DNA of 64,000 nt from Eggerthellaceae bacterium (lineage in GTDB: Bacteria; Actinomycetota; Coriobacteriia; Coriobacteriales; Eggerthellaceae), in the NCBI GenBank assembly GCA_022791455.1, contig JAAVZC010000013.1:124001-188000 (forward strand), in the 5' to 3' direction. Positions within the stretch are counted from its first letter, which is position 1. Every line of letters starts with the position of its first letter. Shown one piece after another: positions 43,951 to 52,142 of the stretch. The notes beneath the pieces were generated by a model. That model was not told the DNA's origin, did not search any database, and worked only from the letters and a program-made list of their open reading frames with translations. The position numbers and the translations under genes are program-made.

Positions 43951-44288
43951 TGTTTCCACCTTTCAAACTATGATGGGCACGTGCCCATTTTCAATTGCCG
44001 TCGAAGCTGAGCCCTCATGGGGTGGCCGTGAAGAGCCAAGCTCCAACGCACTGTGAACACACAGCCGTTCCAGTATAGGGGCACCCCCTCCCCACTACAA
44101 GAAAAACTTTCCCACCGGCAGAAATCTTCGCAAACCCGCCATCTCAACACCGTATCGCAATCAGCGGGGCTGGCGGAGGGGGACCGCGCGCAGTTCCGCA
44201 CGACGCGAAAGTGCCAGTGGCACTTTCGCCAAAGCAGGACTGTTTGAGCACGGCGCCCCCTCCGCCAGCCCCGCCGCCCCGCGATGAC
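43951..44288. other. Gene-free region between recO and rpsO containing a nested inverted repeat
   Basis: 338 bases without a supported gene. The left part should hold the rpsO promoter; the right part is occupied by the 107-bp nested inverted repeat listed separately. Confidence 0.55.
44166..44272. repeat. 107-bp nested inverted repeat
   Basis: Outer arms: GGGGCTGGCGGAGGGGG (44166-44182) and its exact complement at 44256-44272. Inner palindrome: GCGAAAGTGCCA (44205-44216), one central base, and its complement at 44218-44229. The structure is perfect at both levels and lies directly after the recO stop. It could act as a recO-operon terminator or be a small mobile palindrome. No other copy in the window. 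Confidence 0.75.
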
Positions 44289-45026
44289 TCACAGCAACCG
44301 CAAACTCTTAAGGCCTATGTCTAGGTGGGTCTTCGCCAGTGCTTGGGCGATGGACAGAACGTCGTCGATGCTGGTGGGGTCGTAGTCGTTCGCCGCGATG
44401 GCGCTGTAGGGGTTATGGAGCAGAAATGCGGCGGTGGACAGAACACCAGGAGCGAATACGCGGGTTTGGGTTTCGCGGGCGCAATCGGGGCAAACGGCAC
44501 CGCCGTCGAAATCGGAGAAGCGCACCGGGTTCTCGAGCGGGGCACCGCACAGAACGCAGCAGCGCAGTTCCGGCCGCAGGCCCACAAAAGCGAGCGTCTT
44601 CAAGAACGTTGCCGCAAAGATAGCGGTAGCTTTCTCCGCAGGCGCCGCCGCCAAACAATCGAGCCCTGCCTCGGAGGCCGCCAACAGTTTCGGCTGGGGA
44701 AGATCTTCCTGAGCGCACTTCGACAACAGCTCCAGAGCCGCCTCGGCACAGAGCAGCTTGTCGTAGTCGGACCGCAGCCCCATGCGGGCGCTTCCCAAGC
44801 GGCACTCCTGCACAATGGAAAGGCCGCGGCTGGGAGCGCAAAGCAGCTCGACGGAATTCCCCAGCTCAAGACGGCTGGCGAAACTGCTCTTAGGCTTGCG
44901 GGCCCCTTTGGCCACCGCGCGCACCAGCGACCCCTCGTCGCTCAGCAGCTCGACGATGAGGTCGCTCTCTTTCAGCTTGGTCTTGCGCAGCACCAGGCCG
45001 CGCACCCAAAAGGAGGCTCCTGCCAA
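44289..45026 (-). CDS. recO: DNA repair protein RecO
   Basis: 245 aa recombination mediator that loads RecA in the RecFOR pathway. N-terminal OB fold (VRGLVLRKTKLKESDLIVEL), helical domain, and zinc cysteines CCVLCGAPL ... CPDC. Start TTG 45026, preceded by AGGGGC; no ATG is available near the N-terminus. It begins 9 bases after the PASTA protein ends, and the era-PASTA-recO order places it in a long operon. Confidence 0.93.
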   Translation of the reverse strand: MAGASFWVRGLVLRKTKLKESDLIVELLSDEGSLVRAVAKGARKPKSSFASRLELGNSVELLCAPSRGLSIVQECRLGSARMGLRSDYDKLLCAEAALELLSKCAQEDLPQPKLLAASEAGLDCLAAAPAEKATAIFAATFLKTLAFVGLRPELRCCVLCGAPLENPVRFSDFDGGAVCPDCARETQTRVFAPGVLSTAAFLLHNPYSAIAANDYDPTSIDDVLSIAQALAKTHLDIGLKSLRLL

Positions 45027-45035
45027 CGAAAGCCC

Positions 45036-47030
45036 CTAGCTGGCCCGTTTGATAACGGGGTCGGAGGCAATCACGTTGCCCTTGTCGTCGAACTTGACGG
45101 TGCCCTTGATGGTCTCCACCGGGCCCAGGTCCTCGAACAGGTTAAAAATGCCGCCGGTGACCACCGACTGGGCGGAAACGCTGTAGCTCACGGTGTCCTC
45201 ACCCAGGTAATCCAGCACCAGCGAGATCGGGTCGATCTGCACCAACGTGCCGTTATAGGTGAAGCGGCTGGCAGAGTTGAAGTAGGTCTGAGCGTAGCTC
45301 TTCATCTCGGCAGCGCGGGACTTCGCCAGGTACAGGGTGACTTCCTCGCCGCTGTTGAGCTTCGTGCCCGCCGCGGGATCGGTAGAAACGGCAGCACCCG
45401 GCTCGATTTCCTCGTCATAGGTGTAAGCCACCGTCACGTCGTAGCCCTCTGCCTCCAGCGCCTCCTTCGCGGCGTCACCGCCCATGCCGGCAACGTCCGG
45501 CACCAGGTACGGAATGGCCACCGTAAGGGTAATCTCCTGCGTAGAGGGGGCCTTCGTGCCCGCCTCGGGACTCACGGCGATGACCGTTCCTTCGGCGGCA
45601 TTGGACTTCTGCTCCTGCTGGACCACGTTTCCGTAGCCCTCGGCCGAAAGCGCCGCCAGGGCGTCATCCACCGGCGTGTCCACCACTGCTGGAACCACGC
45701 GGCTCACCGCCACCGTAAGGGTGATGGTGGAACCCTCGTCGGCGCGGCCGCCATCCGGGGACTGCCCCAGTACCAGGCCCTCCGCCTCGTCGCTCTTGTG
45801 CTGCTCCAGGTTCACCGCGAAACCGTCTCCCTCAAGGGTGGCCTGGGCTTCCGCCGCCATCTGCCCCACTACCGAGGGCACAGTCTTGCCGCCCCAGATC
45901 TCCAGGTAGTAGGTGACGCCAGCAGCGGCCGCCAGCAAAACGGCGATGATGAGCGCAACAATAACGCCCGTCTTTGCACGAGAGGAACGGGGAGCGCCTT
46001 CCGCCTCCGGGGAAACGGGGGCCACCGCCGCGGCGAACTCCTCGTCGGTGAGGGGCTGCACTTCGGGGGCCACGTCTTTTTCGGAAACCGATGCCTGCTT
46101 GGGAGCGGCTTCAACCGGCCGAACCGCCGGCTCGGCCGCCGCACCGGTGACCTGAGCAGCCACAACCCCTTCCGCCGCCTCGGCCGTCGCGGCCTGAGCG
46201 GTCTCTGCCGCAGCAGCGCCCACCGCCACGGCACCAGCGCCCACGGCGGCAGCGGCACCGGCCGCCTTCTTCGCCGCGCGCGCGGCCTTCTTCTTCTCTT
46301 TGGCCAGCGCCCGGTCCATCTTCTTCTGCTCTTTGGAGCGCTGCTTCGCCAGCTTCGGGTCGTCCCCGCCCACGAACTGGCGGGCGCGCGGCGCCTCGTC
46401 CTTGATGACGGGGATCTCCATCGTGTCGCCCGTGCGCGCGGGGGCCGGCGGAACGTAGCTGGAATCCACAATGGTCTCCAGGCCGGAGAAGTCCGCTTCC
46501 ACCGGAGTCGTCAGATCGGCCAGGTCGTGGCCTTCGAACAGCTCCGCGGCCTCGTCGGCAACCGACGCCTTCGCGGCGCGCGGGTTATGGCGCGGCTTCG
46601 GCGCTTCCGGCGCATCGTAGACGGCCGGGATAGAGCCGCTATCCTTCAAACGGGCCGCTTCCGGCACCGCGTCGTCAGCAATCACAGGAATCTTGTCGGA
46701 CAGATCCCCCTTCGAGGGCGCTTCCGGCACCGGCACCTGCTGGGCCAGCTTCTCCTTGGTCACCACTTCCGGCTGCGGCACTGCCTCAGCCAAATGAGCG
46801 CTGCGACCGCCCTCGGCCGCCGGGGTCTTCTCCCCCGCCCACAGCCGCTCAGCCGCAAGCACCTCCGGCACCGCCTTCAGGGAGCGCACTTCCTCCAGCG
46901 ATTCGGAAATCACCGAGGGCAGAGGGGTGGCCTTGGGCTCGCTTTCGGCGGCCCCGTCAAGCGGCGCGCCGCAGTGGGCGCACACAGCTACATTATCTTG
47001 ATTGTCTTCATGGCACTGAGGGCAGATCAT
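45036..47030 (-). CDS. Zinc-ribbon, TM and PASTA-repeat protein without kinase domain
   Basis: 664 aa. N-terminal zinc ribbon CPQCHEDNQ ... CAHCGAPL (residues 3-24), a long low-complexity Ala/Pro/Glu/Lys region (30-365), one TM helix near residue 375-400 (IVALIIAVLLAAAAGVTYY), then three PASTA domains (beginning VPSVVGQMA, VPAVVDTPV and VPDVAGMGG) and a C-terminal domain of about 85 residues. PASTA repeats bind peptidoglycan fragments or beta-lactams and usually sit on Ser/Thr kinases or PBPs; no catalytic domain is present here. ATG 47030 was chosen at the zinc ribbon. Between era and recO. Confidence 0.82.
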   Translation of the reverse strand: MICPQCHEDNQDNVAVCAHCGAPLDGAAESEPKATPLPSVISESLEEVRSLKAVPEVLAAERLWAGEKTPAAEGGRSAHLAEAVPQPEVVTKEKLAQQVPVPEAPSKGDLSDKIPVIADDAVPEAARLKDSGSIPAVYDAPEAPKPRHNPRAAKASVADEAAELFEGHDLADLTTPVEADFSGLETIVDSSYVPPAPARTGDTMEIPVIKDEAPRARQFVGGDDPKLAKQRSKEQKKMDRALAKEKKKAARAAKKAAGAAAAVGAGAVAVGAAAAETAQAATAEAAEGVVAAQVTGAAAEPAVRPVEAAPKQASVSEKDVAPEVQPLTDEEFAAAVAPVSPEAEGAPRSSRAKTGVIVALIIAVLLAAAAGVTYYLEIWGGKTVPSVVGQMAAEAQATLEGDGFAVNLEQHKSDEAEGLVLGQSPDGGRADEGSTITLTVAVSRVVPAVVDTPVDDALAALSAEGYGNVVQQEQKSNAAEGTVIAVSPEAGTKAPSTQEITLTVAIPYLVPDVAGMGGDAAKEALEAEGYDVTVAYTYDEEIEPGAAVSTDPAAGTKLNSGEEVTLYLAKSRAAEMKSYAQTYFNSASRFTYNGTLVQIDPISLVLDYLGEDTVSYSVSAQSVVTGGIFNLFEDLGPVETIKGTVKFDDKGNVIASDPVIKRAS

Positions 47031-47125
47031 GGGGTTTCCCGTCTCTAAATCATGGTCGCGCATATTGTACGGAAAAAACCGCGCGAGAGAAGCGACAGAC
47101 CGCCCACAATCTGCAAATTGGGGCC

Positions 47126-48031
47126 TTAAGCCACACCATCCCCATAGCCGAAGCGGCGAATCTGGTTGGCGTCGCGCCGCCAGTTCTTGCGCACCTTCAC
47201 CGAAAGATCCAAGAACACGCGGCATCCCAGCAGGTGTTCCAAGTCCTCGCGGGCCTCGATGCCGATGGCCTTGATGGCCTGACCCTTCTTGCCGATGATG
47301 ATGCCCTTCTGGCTGTCGCGCTCTACATATATTATGGCGAAGATGCGGTAGAGGTCCTTTTTGCGGTCGTACTCGAACTCGTCCACCGCCACGCCGATGG
47401 CATGGGGAATCTCGTCTTCGAAGCTGCGCAGGATCTTTTCGCGAATGAACTCGGCGATCATCACCTCAAGCGGCTGGTCGGTCTCCATGTCGCGCGGGAA
47501 CCATGCCGGACCCGGCGGCAGCAGCTGCTCCGCCTCTTCCACGAACGCTTCCACGTTGTAGCCGGTCACGGCGGAAAGGGCCACCATCGCGTCCCACTGC
47601 CCCAGCTCTTCGGCCGCCTCGCGCTGGGCGGAAATCTGCTGGTCGGTGGCCAGATCGATCTTGGAGAGCACGCAGATCTTCTTGGCGCGGCACTTCTGCA
47701 CGTGCTCGGCAATCCAGCGGTCCCCCTTGCCGATGGGCTTGGAGGCGTCCACCAAAAAGGCTACTACGTCCACGTCCTCGAGCGCCTTCAGGGCGGACGT
47801 GTTCAGCTCCTCCCCCAGCGCGTCCTTGGGCTTATGCAGGCCCGGCGTGTCCACCATGATCATCTGGAAGTCGGGACGGTTCAGCACCGCGCGGAAGCGA
47901 TGGCGGGTGGTCTGCACCGTCGAGGAGGTGATGGCGATCTTCTTGCCCATCACGGCGTTGATAAGGGTGGACTTGCCCGCATTGGGGCGCCCCACCAAAG
48001 TCACAAACCCGGAGCGGAATTCTTCTTCCAC
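47126..48031 (-). CDS. era: GTPase Era
   Basis: 301 aa GTPase for 16S rRNA and 30S maturation. P-loop GRPNAGKST, switch region TTRHRFRAVL, DTPGLHKP, and a KH domain near the C-terminus (GIIIGKKGQAIKAIGIEARE). Start GTG 48031 follows AGGAAGG. It lies between a palindromic repeat and the PASTA gene, in the usual phoH-ybeY-dgkA-era-recO neighbourhood. Confidence 0.96.
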   Translation of the reverse strand: MEEEFRSGFVTLVGRPNAGKSTLINAVMGKKIAITSSTVQTTRHRFRAVLNRPDFQMIMVDTPGLHKPKDALGEELNTSALKALEDVDVVAFLVDASKPIGKGDRWIAEHVQKCRAKKICVLSKIDLATDQQISAQREAAEELGQWDAMVALSAVTGYNVEAFVEEAEQLLPPGPAWFPRDMETDQPLEVMIAEFIREKILRSFEDEIPHAIGVAVDEFEYDRKKDLYRIFAIIYVERDSQKGIIIGKKGQAIKAIGIEAREDLEHLLGCRVFLDLSVKVRKNWRRDANQIRRFGYGDGVA

Positions 48032-48053
48032 GCTACTTCCTTCCTATCACTTC

Positions 48054-48162
48054 GTCATTTCGACCGGAGGCCGAAGGCCGGAGTGGAGAAATCTTCCCGA
48101 CCTCCGAAAACGCCATAGGGGCCGCGAAGATCTCTCCACTCGCTTCGCTCGGTCGAGATGAC
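48054..48162. repeat. 109-bp palindromic repeat (GTCATYTCGACCGG family)
   Basis: Starts GTCATTTCGACCGGAGGCC and ends GCTCGGTCGAGATGAC; inner arms GGAGTGGAGAAATCTTC and GAAGATCTCTCCACTC are complementary. A second copy of the same length, differing at only a small number of positions, lies inside mtaB (56606-56714). Here it sits between dgkA and era. Confidence 0.82.
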
Positions 48163-48176
48163 GTACGCTTGCAAAA

Positions 48177-48554
48177 CTAAACTATCCGCAACAGGGCTCC
48201 GATAAACACAATCAGGCCCACCACTACCGATGCCATGGCCGCAATCAACACGGCGCCGGCCGCGCAGTCCTTCGCCACTTTCGCCAGGGGATGGTACTCA
48301 TCGGTGGTCAGGTCCACCGCAGCCTCCACCGCCGTGTTCACACATTCAAGCGCGCACACCATGCCGATGCAAAGCACCACCGCGCACCACTCAAGCGGTT
48401 GCAGCTGGCAGGCGAAGCCAGCGACCACCACCACAACAGTCGCTGCCAGGTGGATCTTCATGTTACGCTGCCCCGCAATGCAGGTCCCAATACCGCAGAA
48501 AGCGTAGCGAAACGCCTGGATGAGGGTGACTTTGCTCTGGGGCGGGCGATTCAT
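48177..48554 (-). CDS. dgkA: Diacylglycerol/undecaprenol kinase
   Basis: 125 aa small membrane kinase. Three TM helices and the DgkA signature ALECVNTAVEAAVDL ... HPLAKVAKDCAAGAVL with catalytic Glu. In Gram-positives it usually phosphorylates undecaprenol for cell-wall lipid recycling. It starts 3 bases after the ybeY stop. Confidence 0.93.
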   Translation of the reverse strand: MNRPPQSKVTLIQAFRYAFCGIGTCIAGQRNMKIHLAATVVVVVAGFACQLQPLEWCAVVLCIGMVCALECVNTAVEAAVDLTTDEYHPLAKVAKDCAAGAVLIAAMASVVVGLIVFIGALLRIV

Positions 48555-48557
48555 GGG

Positions 48558-49037
48558 CTACGCGGAGGCCTCGGCGCTGCGCCGCTCGGCCCAAGCGCGC
48601 AGAAGTTCCTTCTCGCGCCCTTCCATCACCACGGCGTCGTCGTCTTCGATGTGGTCGTACCCGCACAGGTGCAGAAGGCCGTGGACCAGCAGCAGCGAGA
48701 TCTCCTCTTCAAATGAGGTGCCGTACTCATGGGTCTGCGCTTCAGCCACGTCGGCCGCAATCACCACGTCCCCCAGCTCGTAGATAGGATCCTCGCGATC
48801 TTGGCTGGAGCACTCGTCTTCCACGTTGTCGCACTCGAAGGAGAGCACGTCGGTGGGGCCGGTCAGGCCGCGGAAGCGCTCGTTCAGAACGGCAATGGAG
48901 TCGTTGTCCACGAAGCTCACGGAAACCTCGGTATTGAAGGGCTTGCCTTCGCTGGAGAGCACGAACTGGGTGAGCTCGCGCAGGGGCAGCGGCTTCAGGT
49001 CGTCTTCGCGGTAATCGTAGCTGATCAGGATGTCCAT
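48558..49037 (-). CDS. ybeY: Endoribonuclease YbeY
   Basis: 159 aa rRNA maturation factor. Zinc motif H-x3-H-x5-H in HGLLHLCGYDH (about residues 119-129). FVDNDSIAVLNERFRGLTGPTDVLSF is the conserved N-terminal part. Its start overlaps the phoH stop by one base, giving coupling. Full length. Confidence 0.95.
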   Translation of the reverse strand: MDILISYDYREDDLKPLPLRELTQFVLSSEGKPFNTEVSVSFVDNDSIAVLNERFRGLTGPTDVLSFECDNVEDECSSQDREDPIYELGDVVIAADVAEAQTHEYGTSFEEEISLLLVHGLLHLCGYDHIEDDDAVVMEGREKELLRAWAERRSAEASA

Positions 49038-49999
49038 TACCTTCGTTCCTTTCCGTCGGCGCTCTCGTAGGCGGCCACGATGCGGGCCACCAGCGAATGG
49101 CGCACTACGTCTTTACCGGAGAAATCGCAGAACGCGATGTCGCCCATGCCCTCCAGAATGGGGCGCACGTGCACAAGGCCGGATTTGGCCCCCATCAGGT
49201 CGGTCTGGGAGACGTCGCCAGTGATCACCATCTTCGAGCCAAAGCCCAGGCGCGTGAGAAACATCTTCATCTGCTCCGGCTTGGTGTTCTGGGCTTCGTC
49301 CAAGATGATGAAGCTGTCGTTCAAGGTGCGGCCGCGCATGAAAGCCAAGGGGGCGATCTCGATGGTGCCCGCCTCGATGAGTTGGTTGGCGCGCTCGCTG
49401 TCGGTCATGTCGTAGAGGGCGTCGTAAAGCGGGCGGATGTAGGGGTCCACCTTCTCCGTAAGGGTGCCCGGCAGAAAGCCCAGGTTCTCCCCCGCCTCGA
49501 TGATGGGGCGGGTGAGGATGATGCGACCTACTTCCTTGCGCTTCAGGGCCGCCACCGCCATGGCCATGGCCAGGTAGGTTTTGCCGGTGCCGGCAGGTCC
49601 GATGCCGAAGGTAATGGTGTTGGCGCGGATGGCGTCCACGTACTTCTTCTGACCAGCGGTTTTGGGGCGAATGGCCTTGCCACGGTAAGTGAGCAGGATG
49701 TCCTCGCGTAGGAGCGAGGGCGAGTACTCGGCGTGGCGCAGCAGATCAATGGAGCGGCGAAGATGGTCGAGGGTGGGCTCTTCGCCTGCCTGGACCATCT
49801 TGATGAGCTCGCCGAAAAGCGCGGTCAACTGTTGCAGCTCCACCTCGTCGCCGTCAAGGGCAATCTCGTTGCCCCGCACCGTGATGCGGGCGTTGAAGGT
49901 CTCTTGCAGCAGGTGAAGCAGGCAGTCCGCCTCCCCCACAATAAAAGCCATAGGCGCCTCAGGCGGCACAGTCATACGTATTTGCGTGTTTTCAGTCAT
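49037..49999 (-). CDS. phoH: PhoH-family ATPase
   Basis: 320 aa. P-loop FGIGPAGTGKTYLAMAMAV (about residues 130-148), Walker B SFIILDEAQN, and the N-terminal KH-like part of PhoH-like proteins. RNA-related ATPase of unclear role, regularly cotranscribed with ybeY. First gene of the phoH-ybeY-dgkA-era run; no clear promoter was found upstream. Confidence 0.93.
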   Translation of the reverse strand: MTENTQIRMTVPPEAPMAFIVGEADCLLHLLQETFNARITVRGNEIALDGDEVELQQLTALFGELIKMVQAGEEPTLDHLRRSIDLLRHAEYSPSLLREDILLTYRGKAIRPKTAGQKKYVDAIRANTITFGIGPAGTGKTYLAMAMAVAALKRKEVGRIILTRPIIEAGENLGFLPGTLTEKVDPYIRPLYDALYDMTDSERANQLIEAGTIEIAPLAFMRGRTLNDSFIILDEAQNTKPEQMKMFLTRLGFGSKMVITGDVSQTDLMGAKSGLVHVRPILEGMGDIAFCDFSGKDVVRHSLVARIVAAYESADGKERR

Positions 50000-50257
50000 A
50001 TTTCGAATGGTACCACAGCCCCCGCCGCTTCGCGTTTACGCCTGGGTTTCTTAACGCGAGGCCGCAGCACAGGTGGGCGAATCGACCATATCGTACTTCG
50101 GCCTAAAGTCTTTGGCAATTACTGCGAAACGCGGGCTTTGTGCAGGCCGCCGCGCTTTTGGTTCAGATCCCCGTATCTCACAAGCATCATTTCGGCAATA
50201 AAACCAGCTTGCTCCGCCGTCTTAGAAGGCAACCGCCACTAACAAACCAACTTCGGT

Positions 50258-51925
50258 CTACCTTGCTAAGTACCAGACGACAGCCCTCGTTTTTCCGCTT
50301 TTCCGAACCACGCCCTCTTTTTCAAGCGCGAGAAGCTCGCGGTAGACCTTGTGGCTTGCGTTTACGGCCGGATCAAACGACCACCGGTCAGATTCCTCTA
50401 TCCTGCGAAGGATCTCGTTTCGGGACATGGGACCGATCTCCAGAATCTCGCATATCGCCGCCTTCAAGCCCAAGTACCGAGGCGACGAGGCTTTTTCAAT
50501 CGAGCCATCATTCGTTATCGAGGGCTTAGGGGCGATGAGGCGAAGCCTTCCATCCTCGCCCCTCGCTGCAAGCCCACCCTTCACAAGCTCTTCTTCGTCG
50601 AACGCCGAAATCGGTTCGCTTTTTTGCACTTTGTCGAGCTGAAAAACCGTTTCCATGGGAAGCTCGGGACGCTCGCGCAAAATCTGCCCGTAAGCCGAAT
50701 CCAATTCCCGATTGAACAACGTTACGGACACTCGGCATGGATCGCTAAGGTCGTAAGTCGGCAGCGGCATGCGGCGGCTTCTGCAGTTCTCGAAAACCGT
50801 CCTGATGCCCATGGCATTCTGATCGAGCATGCCTATGTGCAACATGGCCTCGCAAATAAAAGGATTCCGGTAGCGAGGCGGCTTGTATCCCGGCGACAAC
50901 GCCTTCTCGATCGTTCCAGGAATAAAGCCACCCTCGTTGATGATCACCAATCTGTCGGGGAACTCCTCTATGTTCACCCTTCGCCCGAACCCGTAATCCT
51001 GGTGAGCAATGGCATTGCCTATGAGCTCGCGAATGGACCAGGAGTCGTACTCGCTGAGCTCCGTGGGCAAGAGTGAAGACGGGTTATCCATTATGCGGAT
51101 CTTCTCATTGCGAATTTTGGCCAAAACGCCATCTATCGAAATCAGAAATGGCGGCCAGAAGTGCTCATGCGCACGCTCCCTACCGTCAGACTCATATAAG
51201 GTCCATGTCAGTGTGGGGGTTGCACCGTCAACAAAAGACCGGGACTCCTTCTGCCCCACAAGGGCAAGAGCGGCGTTTGTGACCAGCCCGCGCAATGTGA
51301 GGCCTGTTTTATCCAGCAACTCCTCATCACTCAATGAATCAACAAGGCTAGCGCGCTCACCATAGCGCTCTCGGACATTCCCTCGCAATACAGACACAGC
51401 TTCCGGATCGAGGTCTTCCAGCGTCGCGTCCACCACAAGCTTTCCCCATTCGAACTGCGGCTGGCTGCGAATCTCGTCTATTTTGCTCATCGAAAGCGGC
51501 ACAAGGCTCTCATCTTCGCGAGCATATGCCGCCCCAGCCCAGAGGGTCGGAATGCCACGAGCTGCCGGCGGAACCTCAAGGGCAACAACGCGCTTCCCGT
51601 CAAGATCAACTTCATAAATGGCCTTCAGTGTTATGCGGTTGTTCGTCTGTTCCGCGATCTCTTTCTTCAGCCGCTGTAATCCTTTGCTGGGGGATTCGGC
51701 TTCCCTCCTGAACGAAGAGCCGCATACCGTCCCGTCATCGCGAACTCCAAGCAGCAGCCAAGCGCTTCTCGCGTCCCGCAAATTTGCCTCATTGCTCAAT
51801 GCGGAGAAATATCGGCCTATCTCTGAGACCTTGAACGTTTGTTTCGCCTCTTTGAATTCGAGTATTTCCGATTCGAAATTTGAAATAAGCGTAGATATAA
51901 GTGAATATACATCAATATTATTCAT
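50258..51925 (-). CDS. AlbA_2 (Schlafen-like) and ATP-binding domain protein
   Basis: 555 aa. Residues 15-130 form an AlbA_2/divergent AAA_4 domain (ILEFKEAKQTFKVSEIGRYF ... AWLLLGVRDDGTV). Residues 290-400 are an HATPase_c_4-like region (LIGNAIAHQDYGF ... DRLVIINEGGF ... MGIRTVFENC). The C-terminal 100 residues look like a winged helix (MSRNEILRRIEESDRW). This is the 'RecG-like putative DNA-binding' group, often accessory and sometimes in defence islands. GC is lower than in neighbours, and AT-rich DNA lies upstream. Single gene; role unknown. Confidence 0.78.
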   Translation of the reverse strand: MNNIDVYSLISTLISNFESEILEFKEAKQTFKVSEIGRYFSALSNEANLRDARSAWLLLGVRDDGTVCGSSFRREAESPSKGLQRLKKEIAEQTNNRITLKAIYEVDLDGKRVVALEVPPAARGIPTLWAGAAYAREDESLVPLSMSKIDEIRSQPQFEWGKLVVDATLEDLDPEAVSVLRGNVRERYGERASLVDSLSDEELLDKTGLTLRGLVTNAALALVGQKESRSFVDGATPTLTWTLYESDGRERAHEHFWPPFLISIDGVLAKIRNEKIRIMDNPSSLLPTELSEYDSWSIRELIGNAIAHQDYGFGRRVNIEEFPDRLVIINEGGFIPGTIEKALSPGYKPPRYRNPFICEAMLHIGMLDQNAMGIRTVFENCRSRRMPLPTYDLSDPCRVSVTLFNRELDSAYGQILRERPELPMETVFQLDKVQKSEPISAFDEEELVKGGLAARGEDGRLRLIAPKPSITNDGSIEKASSPRYLGLKAAICEILEIGPMSRNEILRRIEESDRWSFDPAVNASHKVYRELLALEKEGVVRKSGKTRAVVWYLAR

Positions 51926-52062
51926 TAATATTGCTCCTATTTATAAGTATTAATGAATTATTCGATCTCATATTGACATTATAATGCACTATTAATGCAA
52001 TATATGTATTTAATCCACCTATTTCTAAATTCTTGTGATCATGCGTATCGATACAAAAAATA

Positions 52063-52098
52063 CTTCCGACAATGTAAGGGAAATCACATTGTCGGAAG
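52063..52098 (-). terminator. Terminator of the lipoprotein gene at 52143
   Basis: Perfect 13-bp stem CTTCCGACAATGT (52063-52075) with 52086-52098 and a 10-base loop. On the - strand it is followed by TATTTTTTGT, a good U tract, 44 bases after the stop. Confidence 0.85.
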
Positions 52099-52142
52099 CA
52101 TTGAAGCGAACTATGCAAAAGAGCACAAGCGCTCGGCCGCTG

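Noticed and set aside
43500-44288. Possible RNase P RNA, tmRNA or SRP RNA in the rpsO region gaps.
   Set aside because: No conserved sequence blocks of these RNAs were recognised; only the simple inverted repeats are present.
50119-50190. A 23-codon frame on the - strand between AlbA_2 gene and phoH (starting MMLVRYGDL, like the start of ThiI).
   Set aside because: Too short, no ribosome site, and similarity ends after seven residues; no downstream continuation in any frame.
52063-52098. 13-bp inverted repeat considered as an attachment site or operator.
   Set aside because: On the - strand it is followed by a T run just after the lipoprotein stop, so a terminator explains it.
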